A stretch of DNA of 64,000 nt from Syntrophus gentianae (lineage in GTDB: Bacteria; Desulfobacterota; Syntrophia; Syntrophales; Syntrophaceae). This document shows positions 8,927-16,725 of this stretch, in pieces. The notes below the pieces were generated by a model that was not told the origin of the DNA, ran no database searches, and worked only from the letters and a program-made list of their open reading frames with translations. The translations under genes were made by a program, and so were the position numbers. The number at the start of each line of letters is the position of its first letter. Positions within the stretch are counted from its first letter, which is position 1. The DNA lies in the NCBI RefSeq assembly GCF_900109885.1, contig NZ_FOBS01000012.1, positions 37,206-101,205 on the forward strand, in the 5' to 3' direction.

Positions 8927-9970
8927 ATGGGGAAAAAAGGGCAGCACCTGGCAATTCTCTCGGCAATTCTTTTTGGAATGTCTCCTGTCGCTTGCAAGGC
9001 GATCGTTGGGCAGATGCCATCAGCGCTCCTTGCCGGGCTTCTTTACCTGGGATCAGGATTAGGGCTTACAGGAGCGGTGCTCCGTCAAAAAATACAGGCC
9101 TACGAAATCCTGAGAGGGCTTTCCTGGAGGCAGCGGGCTGACCTTGCTGGCGCAATTGTATCCGGCGGCGTAGCAGCTCCACTCTTTCTGGCATATGGCA
9201 TTCGCTTCGGGACGGCTTCCGAGGTATCTCTACTTCTCAACTTCGAGGCCGTCGCTACGACGCTGATTGCATGGATGGCCTTCCGTGAGTATATAGGCTA
9301 CAGAGTCTGGATTGGAAAGGTATTCATAATCGGTGCTTCGATTCTTATCGTTTTTACCGGCAGTAAGAGTGTCCAGTTGTCGATCCCCGGAATCTCCGTG
9401 CTTGCTGCCTGCATCCTCTGGGGAATTGATAATAATCTGACACGGGAACTGGAATCCATTCCTGCGGCTCTTCTGGCATGCATAAAAGGTTGGAGTGCCG
9501 GGATATTCAACGTTCTCCTCTCCCTGTTCCTGTTCGAAAGCCATGCCACCGCATTTCAGGTATCAGGAGTGCTCGTCATTGGCGCACTCAGCTACGGGGC
9601 GAGTCTGGTCTTCTTTATTCATGCTCTGAGGGAAATCGGATCGGCGAGAACGAGCACATGGTTTGCCTCGGGTCCCTTCATTGGCGCCATCCTTTCCGTT
9701 ATCGCTCTTGGAGAACGACCACCGGTGGAATACTGGGTAGCGGCGCTGATTATGCTTTCCGGGATGTTCTTTCTCTATTTTGAGGTGCACCTGCATCTTC
9801 ACCGGCATCAACCGCTTGCTCATGCCCACCCTCATGAACATGACGAACATCATCGCCATGAGCATGATTACGCGGAACGTAAAGGTAAGCATGACCATTA
9901 CCATGTGCATGAGCCAATAACCCATGCGCACCTGCATTGGCCTGACATCCATCATCGACACGATCATTAA
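8927..9970 (+). CDS. DMT/EamA-family transporter with histidine-rich C-terminal tail
   Basis: The 347-residue inner-membrane protein has ten hydrophobic segments in two EamA halves (about residues 5-135 and 150-280). This is the drug/metabolite transporter layout. After the last helix comes a tail of about 60 residues with 23 histidines in HxH, HH and HxHxH patterns, which should bind Ni, Co, Zn or Cu ions. The substrate is unknown; the tail suggests metal ion sensing or buffering. Nearby genes are a MOSC protein and larE, the sulfur transferase of nickel-pincer cofactor synthesis, which makes nickel a reasonable but unproven candidate. A response-regulator remnant lies directly upstream. Confidence 0.85.
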   Translation: MGKKGQHLAILSAILFGMSPVACKAIVGQMPSALLAGLLYLGSGLGLTGAVLRQKIQAYEILRGLSWRQRADLAGAIVSGGVAAPLFLAYGIRFGTASEVSLLLNFEAVATTLIAWMAFREYIGYRVWIGKVFIIGASILIVFTGSKSVQLSIPGISVLAACILWGIDNNLTRELESIPAALLACIKGWSAGIFNVLLSLFLFESHATAFQVSGVLVIGALSYGASLVFFIHALREIGSARTSTWFASGPFIGAILSVIALGERPPVEYWVAALIMLSGMFFLYFEVHLHLHRHQPLAHAHPHEHDEHHRHEHDYAERKGKHDHYHVHEPITHAHLHWPDIHHRHDH

Positions 9971-10169
9971 ATTTAGCTGGAAAAAACCTTTTTTTTGAGA
10001 TAATAGAATTCCTATAATTATACTAGAGAATAAGGCATCCAGTGAATCCGATGTTTTCCCCAAGTATCCGCAACGAGTATTCTTCGGTGACATCTGCGAT
10101 TGTAATCCAGGACCTCGTTGAATTCATGAGAACACCGTTGGGTGCAGAGAAGAAAAGGAGAAACGAAAA

Positions 10170-10622
10170 GTGGAAGCAGCATCAGCAGGTAAAATTTTAT
10201 CGGTAAATATCGGGAAAAAGGTCGGTTGCAAAAAGGACCCCGTGGAAGAATGTCGAATGATTGCAGACTCTGGCATTCAAGGCGATGCCCATGCAGGCAT
10301 TCTGCCGAATCGCCAGGTCAGTTTGCTGGCTACGGAAAGCATCGAAAAAATCAGAAATAAGGGATTGGATATCCATTTCGGCGATTTTGCGGAAAATCTT
10401 ACCACAGAGGGGGTCATTCTGCATCTCCTTCCGCTGGGGACGAGGCTGAAGATCGGTCCGGATGTCCTCACGGAGGTGACTCAGATCGGAAAGGTCTGCC
10501 ATGACCGTTGCGCAATTTTCAACACCATCGGGGACTGCGTTATGCCCCGGGAGGGGATTTTTGTCAAAGTCCTTACCGAAGGGGTCGTCCGGGTGGGGGA
10601 TGAGATTACCCTGATTTCTTAA
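10170..10622 (+). CDS. MOSC domain protein
   Basis: This 150-residue single MOSC domain protein is related to the C-terminal domain of molybdenum cofactor sulfurases and to YiiM/YuaD. Conserved features are GIQGDAHAG (about residues 33-41), a QVSLL strand, the GDFAENL motif near 70, LPLG, and a cysteine in KVCHDRC near 115. MOSC domains are thought to bind or carry sulfur for metal-sulfur cofactors. The start is GTG, supported by AAGGAG at 10155-10160. It is the kind of small MOSC protein often found near moaB/mog genes in anaerobes, but none is in this window. The exact reaction is unknown. Confidence 0.9.
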   Translation: MEAASAGKILSVNIGKKVGCKKDPVEECRMIADSGIQGDAHAGILPNRQVSLLATESIEKIRNKGLDIHFGDFAENLTTEGVILHLLPLGTRLKIGPDVLTEVTQIGKVCHDRCAIFNTIGDCVMPREGIFVKVLTEGVVRVGDEITLIS

Positions 10623-10719
10623 TGGGATTTAGCTTCAAAAGATTAATGGCGGGAATACTTCATAAAAATGACGATCCTGGCAGGCTGGAACCCGGATGCG
10701 ACAAGTCCGGTTTCAGCCG

Positions 10720-11529
10720 CTAGGCCGTCAACTCTTTCGGCAAAACGGCGTTCATACTTCCAGATCGAAATCCATCCAAATCAATGGTTACGTAAGGAAA
10801 TCCAAGTTCATGCAGCTTTGCGGAGATCTGAGCCCGGAGCTTCCATGCCTGTTCCAGATCGGTCTGGCCGATTTCCAGCCGTGCGACGGGAAAGTGATCC
10901 CGGACTCGAATTTCCTGAAAACCCAGCGAGATTAAGAAACTTTCCGCCTGATCGATTCTGGCCAGGGCTTCGACGGTAATGATCCGGCCGTAGGGGATCC
11001 GTGAAGCCAGGCAGGCATAGGCCGGTTTATTCCAGGTGGGAAGCCCCATCTGTCTTGACAGCTCCCGAATCTCCGCTTTGGTCAGTTCCACTTCCTGCAA
11101 GGGCTTACGTACCTTCATCTCGGAAGCGGCGCGATGGCCCGGCCGGAAATCCGAAAGGTCATCGACATTTGCACCGTCAAGAAGAATGGCAAATTGCTTT
11201 TCGCCCGCGATCCGCTTCAATTCCCGAAATAGAGACCGTTTGCAGAAATAGCATCGTTCCGGCGGGTTATTGATATAGTCGGGATCGTCAAATTCATCGG
11301 TAAAGATGACCTGATGAGGAAAGCCGAACCGGACTGCCAGTTCTTCGGCCTCTTTCAGTTGAGACTCGGGATAGGTGGGTGAAACGGCGGTCACTGCCAG
11401 AAATCTTTCTCCAAGAATGCGGTGGGTCACCACGGCCAGAAAAGTGCTGTCCACCCCTCCCGAAAACGCCGCGATCGCACTGGGATACATAGAAATCAGC
11501 TTTCGGAGGGCATCCATTTTTTCCATCAT
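10720..11529 (-). CDS. larE: ATP-dependent sacrificial sulfur transferase LarE
   Basis: LarE adenylates a carboxylate of pyridinium dicarboxylate mononucleotide and donates sulfur from its own cysteine in nickel-pincer nucleotide synthesis. The 269-residue product has the PP-loop FSGGVDST near residue 22. It also has ERCYFCKR near 90 and CLASRIPYG near 175, the position of the sacrificial cysteine in Lactobacillus LarE. The extra CxxC (CYFC) suggests a variant that might hold a cluster. It converges on the MOSC gene. No larB or larC is within reach, so its partner genes are elsewhere or its role differs. Confidence 0.92.
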   Translation of the reverse strand: MMEKMDALRKLISMYPSAIAAFSGGVDSTFLAVVTHRILGERFLAVTAVSPTYPESQLKEAEELAVRFGFPHQVIFTDEFDDPDYINNPPERCYFCKRSLFRELKRIAGEKQFAILLDGANVDDLSDFRPGHRAASEMKVRKPLQEVELTKAEIRELSRQMGLPTWNKPAYACLASRIPYGRIITVEALARIDQAESFLISLGFQEIRVRDHFPVARLEIGQTDLEQAWKLRAQISAKLHELGFPYVTIDLDGFRSGSMNAVLPKELTA

Positions 11530-11759
11530 CGTCGTCTCCAGTTGTCTTTTACCTTAAAGGAAGCGGGCCTGAACTCCCGGATCTTTCATCGGACAAAGAG
11601 GCTGCTATCGTATCTTGGCTCATATCGTCAAGGAAAAAGAATACAGTCTGCACTTGTTCGATTGTGCTGTGTATTTTGAAGAATAATCGTTGTTTCTGAC
11701 AGGGCATTTCAAACGAAAGAATTATACACAACACTTGACAAAAAAACGGTTTTAAAATA

Positions 11760-11788
11760 TTCACTAGTGAAACGATAGAGAATATAGT
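11760..11788 (+). promoter_or_regulatory. Promoter and candidate operator of the nifS-like/fdhD pair
   Basis: TTCACT (11760-11765) and TATAGT (11783-11788) are spaced by 17 bases. The -35 element lies inside a perfect 12-bp palindrome, TTCACTAGTGAA (11760-11771), which could be a regulator site. A second possible -35, TTGACA, lies at 11735-11740. Confidence 0.45.
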
Positions 11789-11812
11789 TAAGATAGTCAA
11801 TAGGAACAAGCC

Positions 11813-12985
11813 ATGGACCGGATCTATTTGGACAACGCAGCAACGACGCAGCCGGCGCCTGAAGTAATCGAGGCCATGCTCTCCTGCCTTCGAAAAACTT
11901 ACGGCAATCCCTCCAGTCTGCATTCCGTCGGGCTGGAAGCAAGGGGGCTGATCGAGTCTGCGCGGCGGAAGATGGCGGCTTTCATCAATGCGTCGCCTGA
12001 TGAAGTGATCTTTACGGGATCGGGAACGGAAAGCAACAATACGGTCATCAAGGGAATCGCCCTGTCCCTTCAGGATAAGGGCAATCACATCATTTCGACG
12101 GCGATTGAACATCATGCCGTCCACGCACCCCTTTCTTTCCTTGAAGAGCAGGGATTCAAAGTGACTTATCTGCCGAACGACGATGAAGGACTGGTCGATC
12201 CCGATGACCTGAAAAAAGCCATTTCAGAGAAAACCATCCTGGTCAGTGTCATGCACGCCAACAATGAAATCGGCACGATAGAACCCATTCGAGAGCTTGG
12301 CGCCATCTGCCGGGAAAGGGGTATATATTTTCATACCGATGCCGTCCAGACCTTTGGCCATCTCCCGATTGATGTCCAGGAGATGAACATCGATCTGTTG
12401 AGCGCTTCGGCCCACAAGCTGTACGGGCCAAAGGGTATAGGGCTTCTTTATGCGAGAAAAGGCGTGAAAATCAAGCCGTTGCTCCACGGCGGCGATCAGG
12501 AAAAGCGACGCCGGGCATCAACGGAGAATACTCCCGGAATAGCCGGTTTTGCAAAGGCAGTCGAACTGGCAGCCACGGAAATGGAAAGGGAAGCTTTACG
12601 TCAGACTCGATTAAGGGACCGGCTCATATCCGCTCTACTCGAGCTTGTTCCGGAAAGCAGACTCAACGGACATCCGAAGCTGCGGCTCCCCAATAACATC
12701 AATATGTCCTTTGCCTATGTGGAGGGCGAGGCCATGCTGCTCAATCTGGATATGCAGGGGATTTCCGTCTCCACCGGGAGTGCCTGCACTTCCGCAAGTC
12801 TTGAACCATCCCATGTTTTAGCCGCCCTGGGTCTGACGCAGGAACTCTCTCACGGTTCCCTTCGGTTTTCCCTCAGCCGCAGCACGACGGAGGAGGAGAT
12901 TGAGCAGGTCATCTCCACCCTGACGCCGATCATTGCGCAACTCAGGGCCATGTCTCCCTTATACAGGAAGCAGGCGGTAAAATGA
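11813..12985 (+). CDS. Cysteine desulfurase, NifS/IscS class
   Basis: This PLP enzyme takes sulfur from cysteine as a persulfide and passes it to acceptor proteins. The 390-residue protein begins with MDRIYLDNAATT. It has the PLP lysine in SASAHKLYGPKG and the mobile Cys loop GSACTSASLEPSHVL, which marks class I (NifS/IscS). The fdhD gene follows 35 bases later. FdhD is known to receive sulfur from IscS, so this desulfurase is probably FdhD's dedicated donor. No iscU or nifU follows, so a general Fe-S assembly role is less likely from context. Confidence 0.93.
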   Translation: MDRIYLDNAATTQPAPEVIEAMLSCLRKTYGNPSSLHSVGLEARGLIESARRKMAAFINASPDEVIFTGSGTESNNTVIKGIALSLQDKGNHIISTAIEHHAVHAPLSFLEEQGFKVTYLPNDDEGLVDPDDLKKAISEKTILVSVMHANNEIGTIEPIRELGAICRERGIYFHTDAVQTFGHLPIDVQEMNIDLLSASAHKLYGPKGIGLLYARKGVKIKPLLHGGDQEKRRRASTENTPGIAGFAKAVELAATEMEREALRQTRLRDRLISALLELVPESRLNGHPKLRLPNNINMSFAYVEGEAMLLNLDMQGISVSTGSACTSASLEPSHVLAALGLTQELSHGSLRFSLSRSTTEEEIEQVISTLTPIIAQLRAMSPLYRKQAVK

Positions 12986-13020
12986 TGGACGTAGAGATTG
13001 AAATTAAGTGAGGGTTTGAA

Positions 13021-13782
13021 ATGGAACTATTTGTCATCAAAAAGATCACACCCGAAGGAATCATCACGGAGGATAAGGCTTTAAGCGAAGAGATCCCCCT
13101 GACCATCGAAGTAAACGGGAGCGAATTGGCAACCATTCTGGCAAGTCCAGTGCATATCGATGATCTGGCAAAGGGCTTTCTTTTTACCGCTGGAATGATT
13201 ACGGAGGTATCGGAAATAAAAAGCCTTTATGTCGATATGGACCGCTACCGGGCCGTCGTCGAAGTGGAGGGCAACCCACAGGATTTCATTTTCAAGCGCA
13301 TCTACACCTCAGGATGCGGAAAGGGAGTCATTTTCCACAACCCTCTGGATGTGATGGGAAAAACGGCCCTTGAAGACGGTTTTCAAATATCAGCCACGAA
13401 ACTGATTTCCCTGATGAAGGAATTCATAACCAACCAGCCGGTGTACTCTGACGCCCGTGGTGTTCATGAGGCCGCAATGGCTTCGGCGGAAGAAATCTAT
13501 GTGACCCGGGTGGACATCGGCAGGCACAATGCGATCGACAAGGTGATCGGCGCCTCGCTGGCCGCCGGGATTGATATGTCCGACAAGATTCTGCTGACAA
13601 CCGGAAGGGTCTCTTCGGAGATCTTCTCCAAGATCCTCCGGTCAAGAATCCCCGTGATTGCGGCACTCGGTTCAGCGACCAATCAGGCCGCAAAGCTCGC
13701 CAGGGTCACCAACATCACCCTGGTCGCAAGAGCAAGAGGGGGGCGTGGGGAGATCCTCAGCGGGGAGCAGAGAATCATCTGA
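13021..13782 (+). CDS. fdhD: Formate dehydrogenase accessory sulfurtransferase FdhD
   Basis: FdhD carries sulfur from a cysteine desulfurase to the molybdenum or tungsten bis-MGD cofactor of formate dehydrogenase. The 253-residue protein has the expected conserved segments: DDLAKGFLFTAGMI near residue 50, HEAAMAS near 150, DIGRHNAIDKVIG near 162, TTGRVSSEI near 198 and a Gly/Arg-rich end. The usual CxxC loop (CGxCG) is reduced to one cysteine in TSGCGKG near residue 100. It is likely cotranscribed with the upstream desulfurase. No formate dehydrogenase structural gene is in the window. Confidence 0.93.
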   Translation: MELFVIKKITPEGIITEDKALSEEIPLTIEVNGSELATILASPVHIDDLAKGFLFTAGMITEVSEIKSLYVDMDRYRAVVEVEGNPQDFIFKRIYTSGCGKGVIFHNPLDVMGKTALEDGFQISATKLISLMKEFITNQPVYSDARGVHEAAMASAEEIYVTRVDIGRHNAIDKVIGASLAAGIDMSDKILLTTGRVSSEIFSKILRSRIPVIAALGSATNQAAKLARVTNITLVARARGGRGEILSGEQRII

Positions 13783-13856
13783 TCATATTCATATGCCGAA
13801 AATGACATAAATCGTGCCGACTGCCATCCATCCGGCTGTGAATGTTCTGGTAATCT

Positions 13857-14627
13857 TCACGGCATGGCTCGTTTTTTGTTCATCCTGAAATAGAAATATG
13901 CCGCTATTGCAATGATCAAGATTGAAATAAACTGAGAAGTCGAAATGATGTTGCCAAAGAGGAATCCCCGTTGGTCATCACCCCGGAAAAATTCAATGAC
14001 ACCCCGTCCTGCACCATAGGCCATCAGATATATCAAAAAGATCTGACCATCAAAGGTCTTCCTTGACTTTAAAAAAATCAGAAATGCCATAATGCCGGCA
14101 ATCCATGCCACTTCATAGAGTTGTGTGGGGTGGAGAGGGGTATTGAGGGGCTCCGCCTGACAAAGCCGATCGGTGAATGTTACGCCAAATATACTGTCGG
14201 TGGGTTTGCCGTGGCAGCAGCCTGCCAGGAAACAGCCGGTTCTGCCGAAGATATGCATGATGCACCCGACGACAGCCATGATATCGAGCATCCCCGGAAT
14301 CGGAATTTTTATCTTTTTGAAATACCAAAGCATGGTGGGTATGGTTAACAGGAGTGTTCCATAAAAAACGAAGCCGGTTCCGGAGAGTAATTTTTGTGGG
14401 TTTTGGAGAAAGTACAATGGATCTTCGAAGAGGACAAATGCCTTGCCGCCGATCCCGCCAACGAGAACAAGCAGAAAAAAAAGGGCGTAGGTCTGGTCGA
14501 AGGTCATTCCGAATTGCCTCTTCCCTTGCCAATAGGTATAGAGAAACCCGGACATCACCCCCATGGCGATGAAAAAACCATAGGAGTAGACAGGATAGGA
14601 TACTATTTTAAAAAGAATGGGATGCAT
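13857..14627 (-). CDS. lgt: Prolipoprotein diacylglyceryl transferase
   Basis: Lgt moves diacylglycerol from phosphatidylglycerol to the lipobox cysteine of prolipoproteins in the inner membrane. The 256-residue protein has about seven membrane segments. It carries the Lgt signature region GRTGCFLAGCCHG near 130 and HPTQLYE near 170. The CCHG sequence in the signature replaces the more common GNF/GNFIN style and is typical of shorter Lgt homologs of the CCYG/CCHG type. It serves the many lipoproteins in this window. It converges on fdhD. Confidence 0.92.
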   Translation of the reverse strand: MHPILFKIVSYPVYSYGFFIAMGVMSGFLYTYWQGKRQFGMTFDQTYALFFLLVLVGGIGGKAFVLFEDPLYFLQNPQKLLSGTGFVFYGTLLLTIPTMLWYFKKIKIPIPGMLDIMAVVGCIMHIFGRTGCFLAGCCHGKPTDSIFGVTFTDRLCQAEPLNTPLHPTQLYEVAWIAGIMAFLIFLKSRKTFDGQIFLIYLMAYGAGRGVIEFFRGDDQRGFLFGNIISTSQFISILIIAIAAYFYFRMNKKRAMP

Positions 14628-15037
14628 GTTGAACCGTCATTGAAAATGTCAAAAGGAGTATTGATCACCATGGATCATCCGAAAATCGTTTCTTGTAAAT
14701 CCCTGATCGGCAAACTTGTCAACTAAATTGTTTCCTGCCTAACCTCATCCCTGGCGAAGCCATAGGAAAGATTTAAAATAAGAAAATAATTGAAAATCTT
14801 GGAACATATACTTTGCGATGAAACGCCAGGATAAGTTCTTTGTGGTGCAATAATTGCTAAATTAAAAGGTTTTGTGAATGTAGCCGACTAAGGAATACGC
14901 CGATGGCGTATCAAATTCTAAAGAACAGTCGCTGAGCTGAAATTCAAGAAACAGATAAGAAGCGGTTGGGCTGATTTCTCTGCCGGAAGACAGATCTCGC
15001 AGGACAATTTTCTGATTCGATTTATATGGAGGTTACG
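14628..15037. other. Intergenic region with hairpins upstream of a cysteine desulfurase
   Basis: No convincing gene. A tiny plus-strand frame (14646-14726, 26 codons) has no supporting homology. A perfect hairpin ATACGCC-GAT-GGCGTAT lies at 14895-14911. AGCCGAC (14882-14888) can pair with GTTGGGCT (14965-14972) with one bulge, which could close a structured leader RNA. I do not recognise a known riboswitch. Confidence 0.35.
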
Positions 15038-16252
15038 ATGGTTTATTTTGATAACGCGTCAACATCATATCCCAAACCTGAATGTGTCTATACTGAAATG
15101 GATCGTTGTCTGCGGGAGTATTGTGCCAATCCCGGCCGGGGCGCCCATGCCATGTCACGGACCGCTGCTCAGGGCGTTGCAGAGACAAGGGCCATTATCG
15201 CCCGCTTTTTCAATTTTGGTGATCCCGAACGGATCATCTTTACAAAAAATGCTACGGAAGCACTTAACATCGCCATCAAGGGAAGTTTGCGGCGGGGGGA
15301 TCATGTCATCGCAACGATGATGGAGCACAATTCGGTCGTCCGGCCATTGATCGAGCTTGAAAAAGAGAACGGTGTCGAGGTTACTTTTCTGGCTGGCGAT
15401 ATGTATGGTGAAGTGACGCCCAGCGATGTTGCCGCCAATATCCGCAGAAATACCCGCTTGATTGTCTGCACCATTTCCGCCAATACCAACGGCATCTTCA
15501 TGCCGGTCGCTGAGATAGGAAACATTGCGAATCGCTATGGAATTCCCTTTCTTGTTGACGGATCGCAGGGTGCAGGGTCGGTCGATATTGACTTCAAAGC
15601 GATGAAAATCAATCTTCTGGCATTTCCGGGGCACAAGGGCCTTTTCGGTCCCCAGGGAACGGGAGGGCTGTGCATTTCGCCGGGTATCGAACTCAAACCC
15701 CTTCTCCAGGGAGGGACAGGCAGCGATTCAGAAAACCCGTCACAGCCGCAAGTACTCCCGGAGGCTTTGGAAAGTGGCACCCTCAACACACCGGGGATTA
15801 TCGGCCTCGGAGCAGGTGTTTTCTTTATCAACCAGGTAGGGCGGCAGAATATCGAAGATCACAAACAGCGCTTAATAACTCGTATGCATGAGGAGCTGTC
15901 GATACATCCGAAGATACACATTTACAGCAGCAAAGAACCCGGAAAGAATTCGGGTGTTGTGGCGATCAATATCGACGGAATTGTATCAACGCATGTCAGC
16001 AAGATTCTCGATGAACAATACTCGATTGCGACACGAGCGGGGCTGCACTGCGCGCCATTTGCCCATAAGGCGCTGGGATATACCGCCAAGGGCGGTGTTC
16101 TGCGGTTGAGCGTAGGCTACTTTAACACACAGGACGAAGTGGAATTTACCTTACATGCCCTCCAGGAAATTGCCGACCGATCGGTTGACGTTCCCTATGA
16201 GTTAAAGACGCATCAATGCATACAATGTGGAGCCTGCAGTCGATCCTTTTAA
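15038..16252 (+). CDS. Cysteine desulfurase family protein with C-terminal CxxCxxC tail
   Basis: This is a class II (SufS/CsdA-like) aminotransferase-fold enzyme of the TIGR01977-type group. It contains VYFDNASTSYPKP at the N-terminus, the PLP lysine in FPGHKGLFGPQGTGG, and the catalytic cysteine in AGLHCAPFAHKALG. The 404-residue protein ends in a short tail with CIQCGACS, a three-cysteine motif not needed for the core fold. The tail might bind metal or accept persulfide. The ATG at 15038 is chosen because GGAGG directly precedes it; the upstream in-frame ATG overlaps that site. Members of this group are often linked to selenium or molybdenum hydroxylase maturation, but no such neighbour is visible here. 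Confidence 0.88.
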   Translation: MVYFDNASTSYPKPECVYTEMDRCLREYCANPGRGAHAMSRTAAQGVAETRAIIARFFNFGDPERIIFTKNATEALNIAIKGSLRRGDHVIATMMEHNSVVRPLIELEKENGVEVTFLAGDMYGEVTPSDVAANIRRNTRLIVCTISANTNGIFMPVAEIGNIANRYGIPFLVDGSQGAGSVDIDFKAMKINLLAFPGHKGLFGPQGTGGLCISPGIELKPLLQGGTGSDSENPSQPQVLPEALESGTLNTPGIIGLGAGVFFINQVGRQNIEDHKQRLITRMHEELSIHPKIHIYSSKEPGKNSGVVAINIDGIVSTHVSKILDEQYSIATRAGLHCAPFAHKALGYTAKGGVLRLSVGYFNTQDEVEFTLHALQEIADRSVDVPYELKTHQCIQCGACSRSF

Positions 16253-16725
16253 TGAGGAATTGAAATAGGGAAGAACCCGGGTTGAATCGAGAACGGTTAT
16301 GAATGGGTTTCTTATTCAGGGATTTATGATTTTTGACGTGGGCGGAATGTCCAGCGTCATTGGTTCCGAATGGCTTGAAAATGGAATCAGGGATATCCCG
16401 GGATAACGCACCTGAGTTTTATCAGGATGACATTCAGAATACCGGCGCCCGATTCTTTTAGAATATAAATCCGCATCAAATCGTGTCAGCTGTCATAGAT
16501 GCATTCCTTCCACGCCAAGCACGCCCGTCTAAGTTAAATTCCAGATTTTTGAATCATATTAATTGTCTTTCGGCACCCTGTTTAGTACTCTTATTACAAG
16601 GTTCGCCTGCAGAAAGGCGAAGAGTTGAATCGGGCGGCCAAAATGTTTGTAATAACCCGGTCGTAGCAGGTAGAGATCCTATCCATTGAGAACTTCTCTT
16701 GTTTTGACAAAAAAGGGAATTGGCC
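16253..16725. other. Gene-free region before ftsH
   Basis: No coding region is supported. A 7-bp hairpin TTCGCCT-GCAGAA-AGGCGAA lies at 16602-16621. The AAGGGAA ribosome binding site of ftsH is at 16713-16719. The ftsH promoter should lie here. Confidence 0.4.

Noticed and set aside
14646..14726. 26-codon plus-strand frame with AAAGGAG inside it
   Set aside because: The Shine-Dalgarno-like sequence lies within the frame; no homology, no conserved context.
14882..14972. Molybdenum cofactor riboswitch or tRNA-Sec in the leader of the second desulfurase
   Set aside because: Pairings are short, and neither the Moco RNA core nor a tRNA cloverleaf can be drawn.
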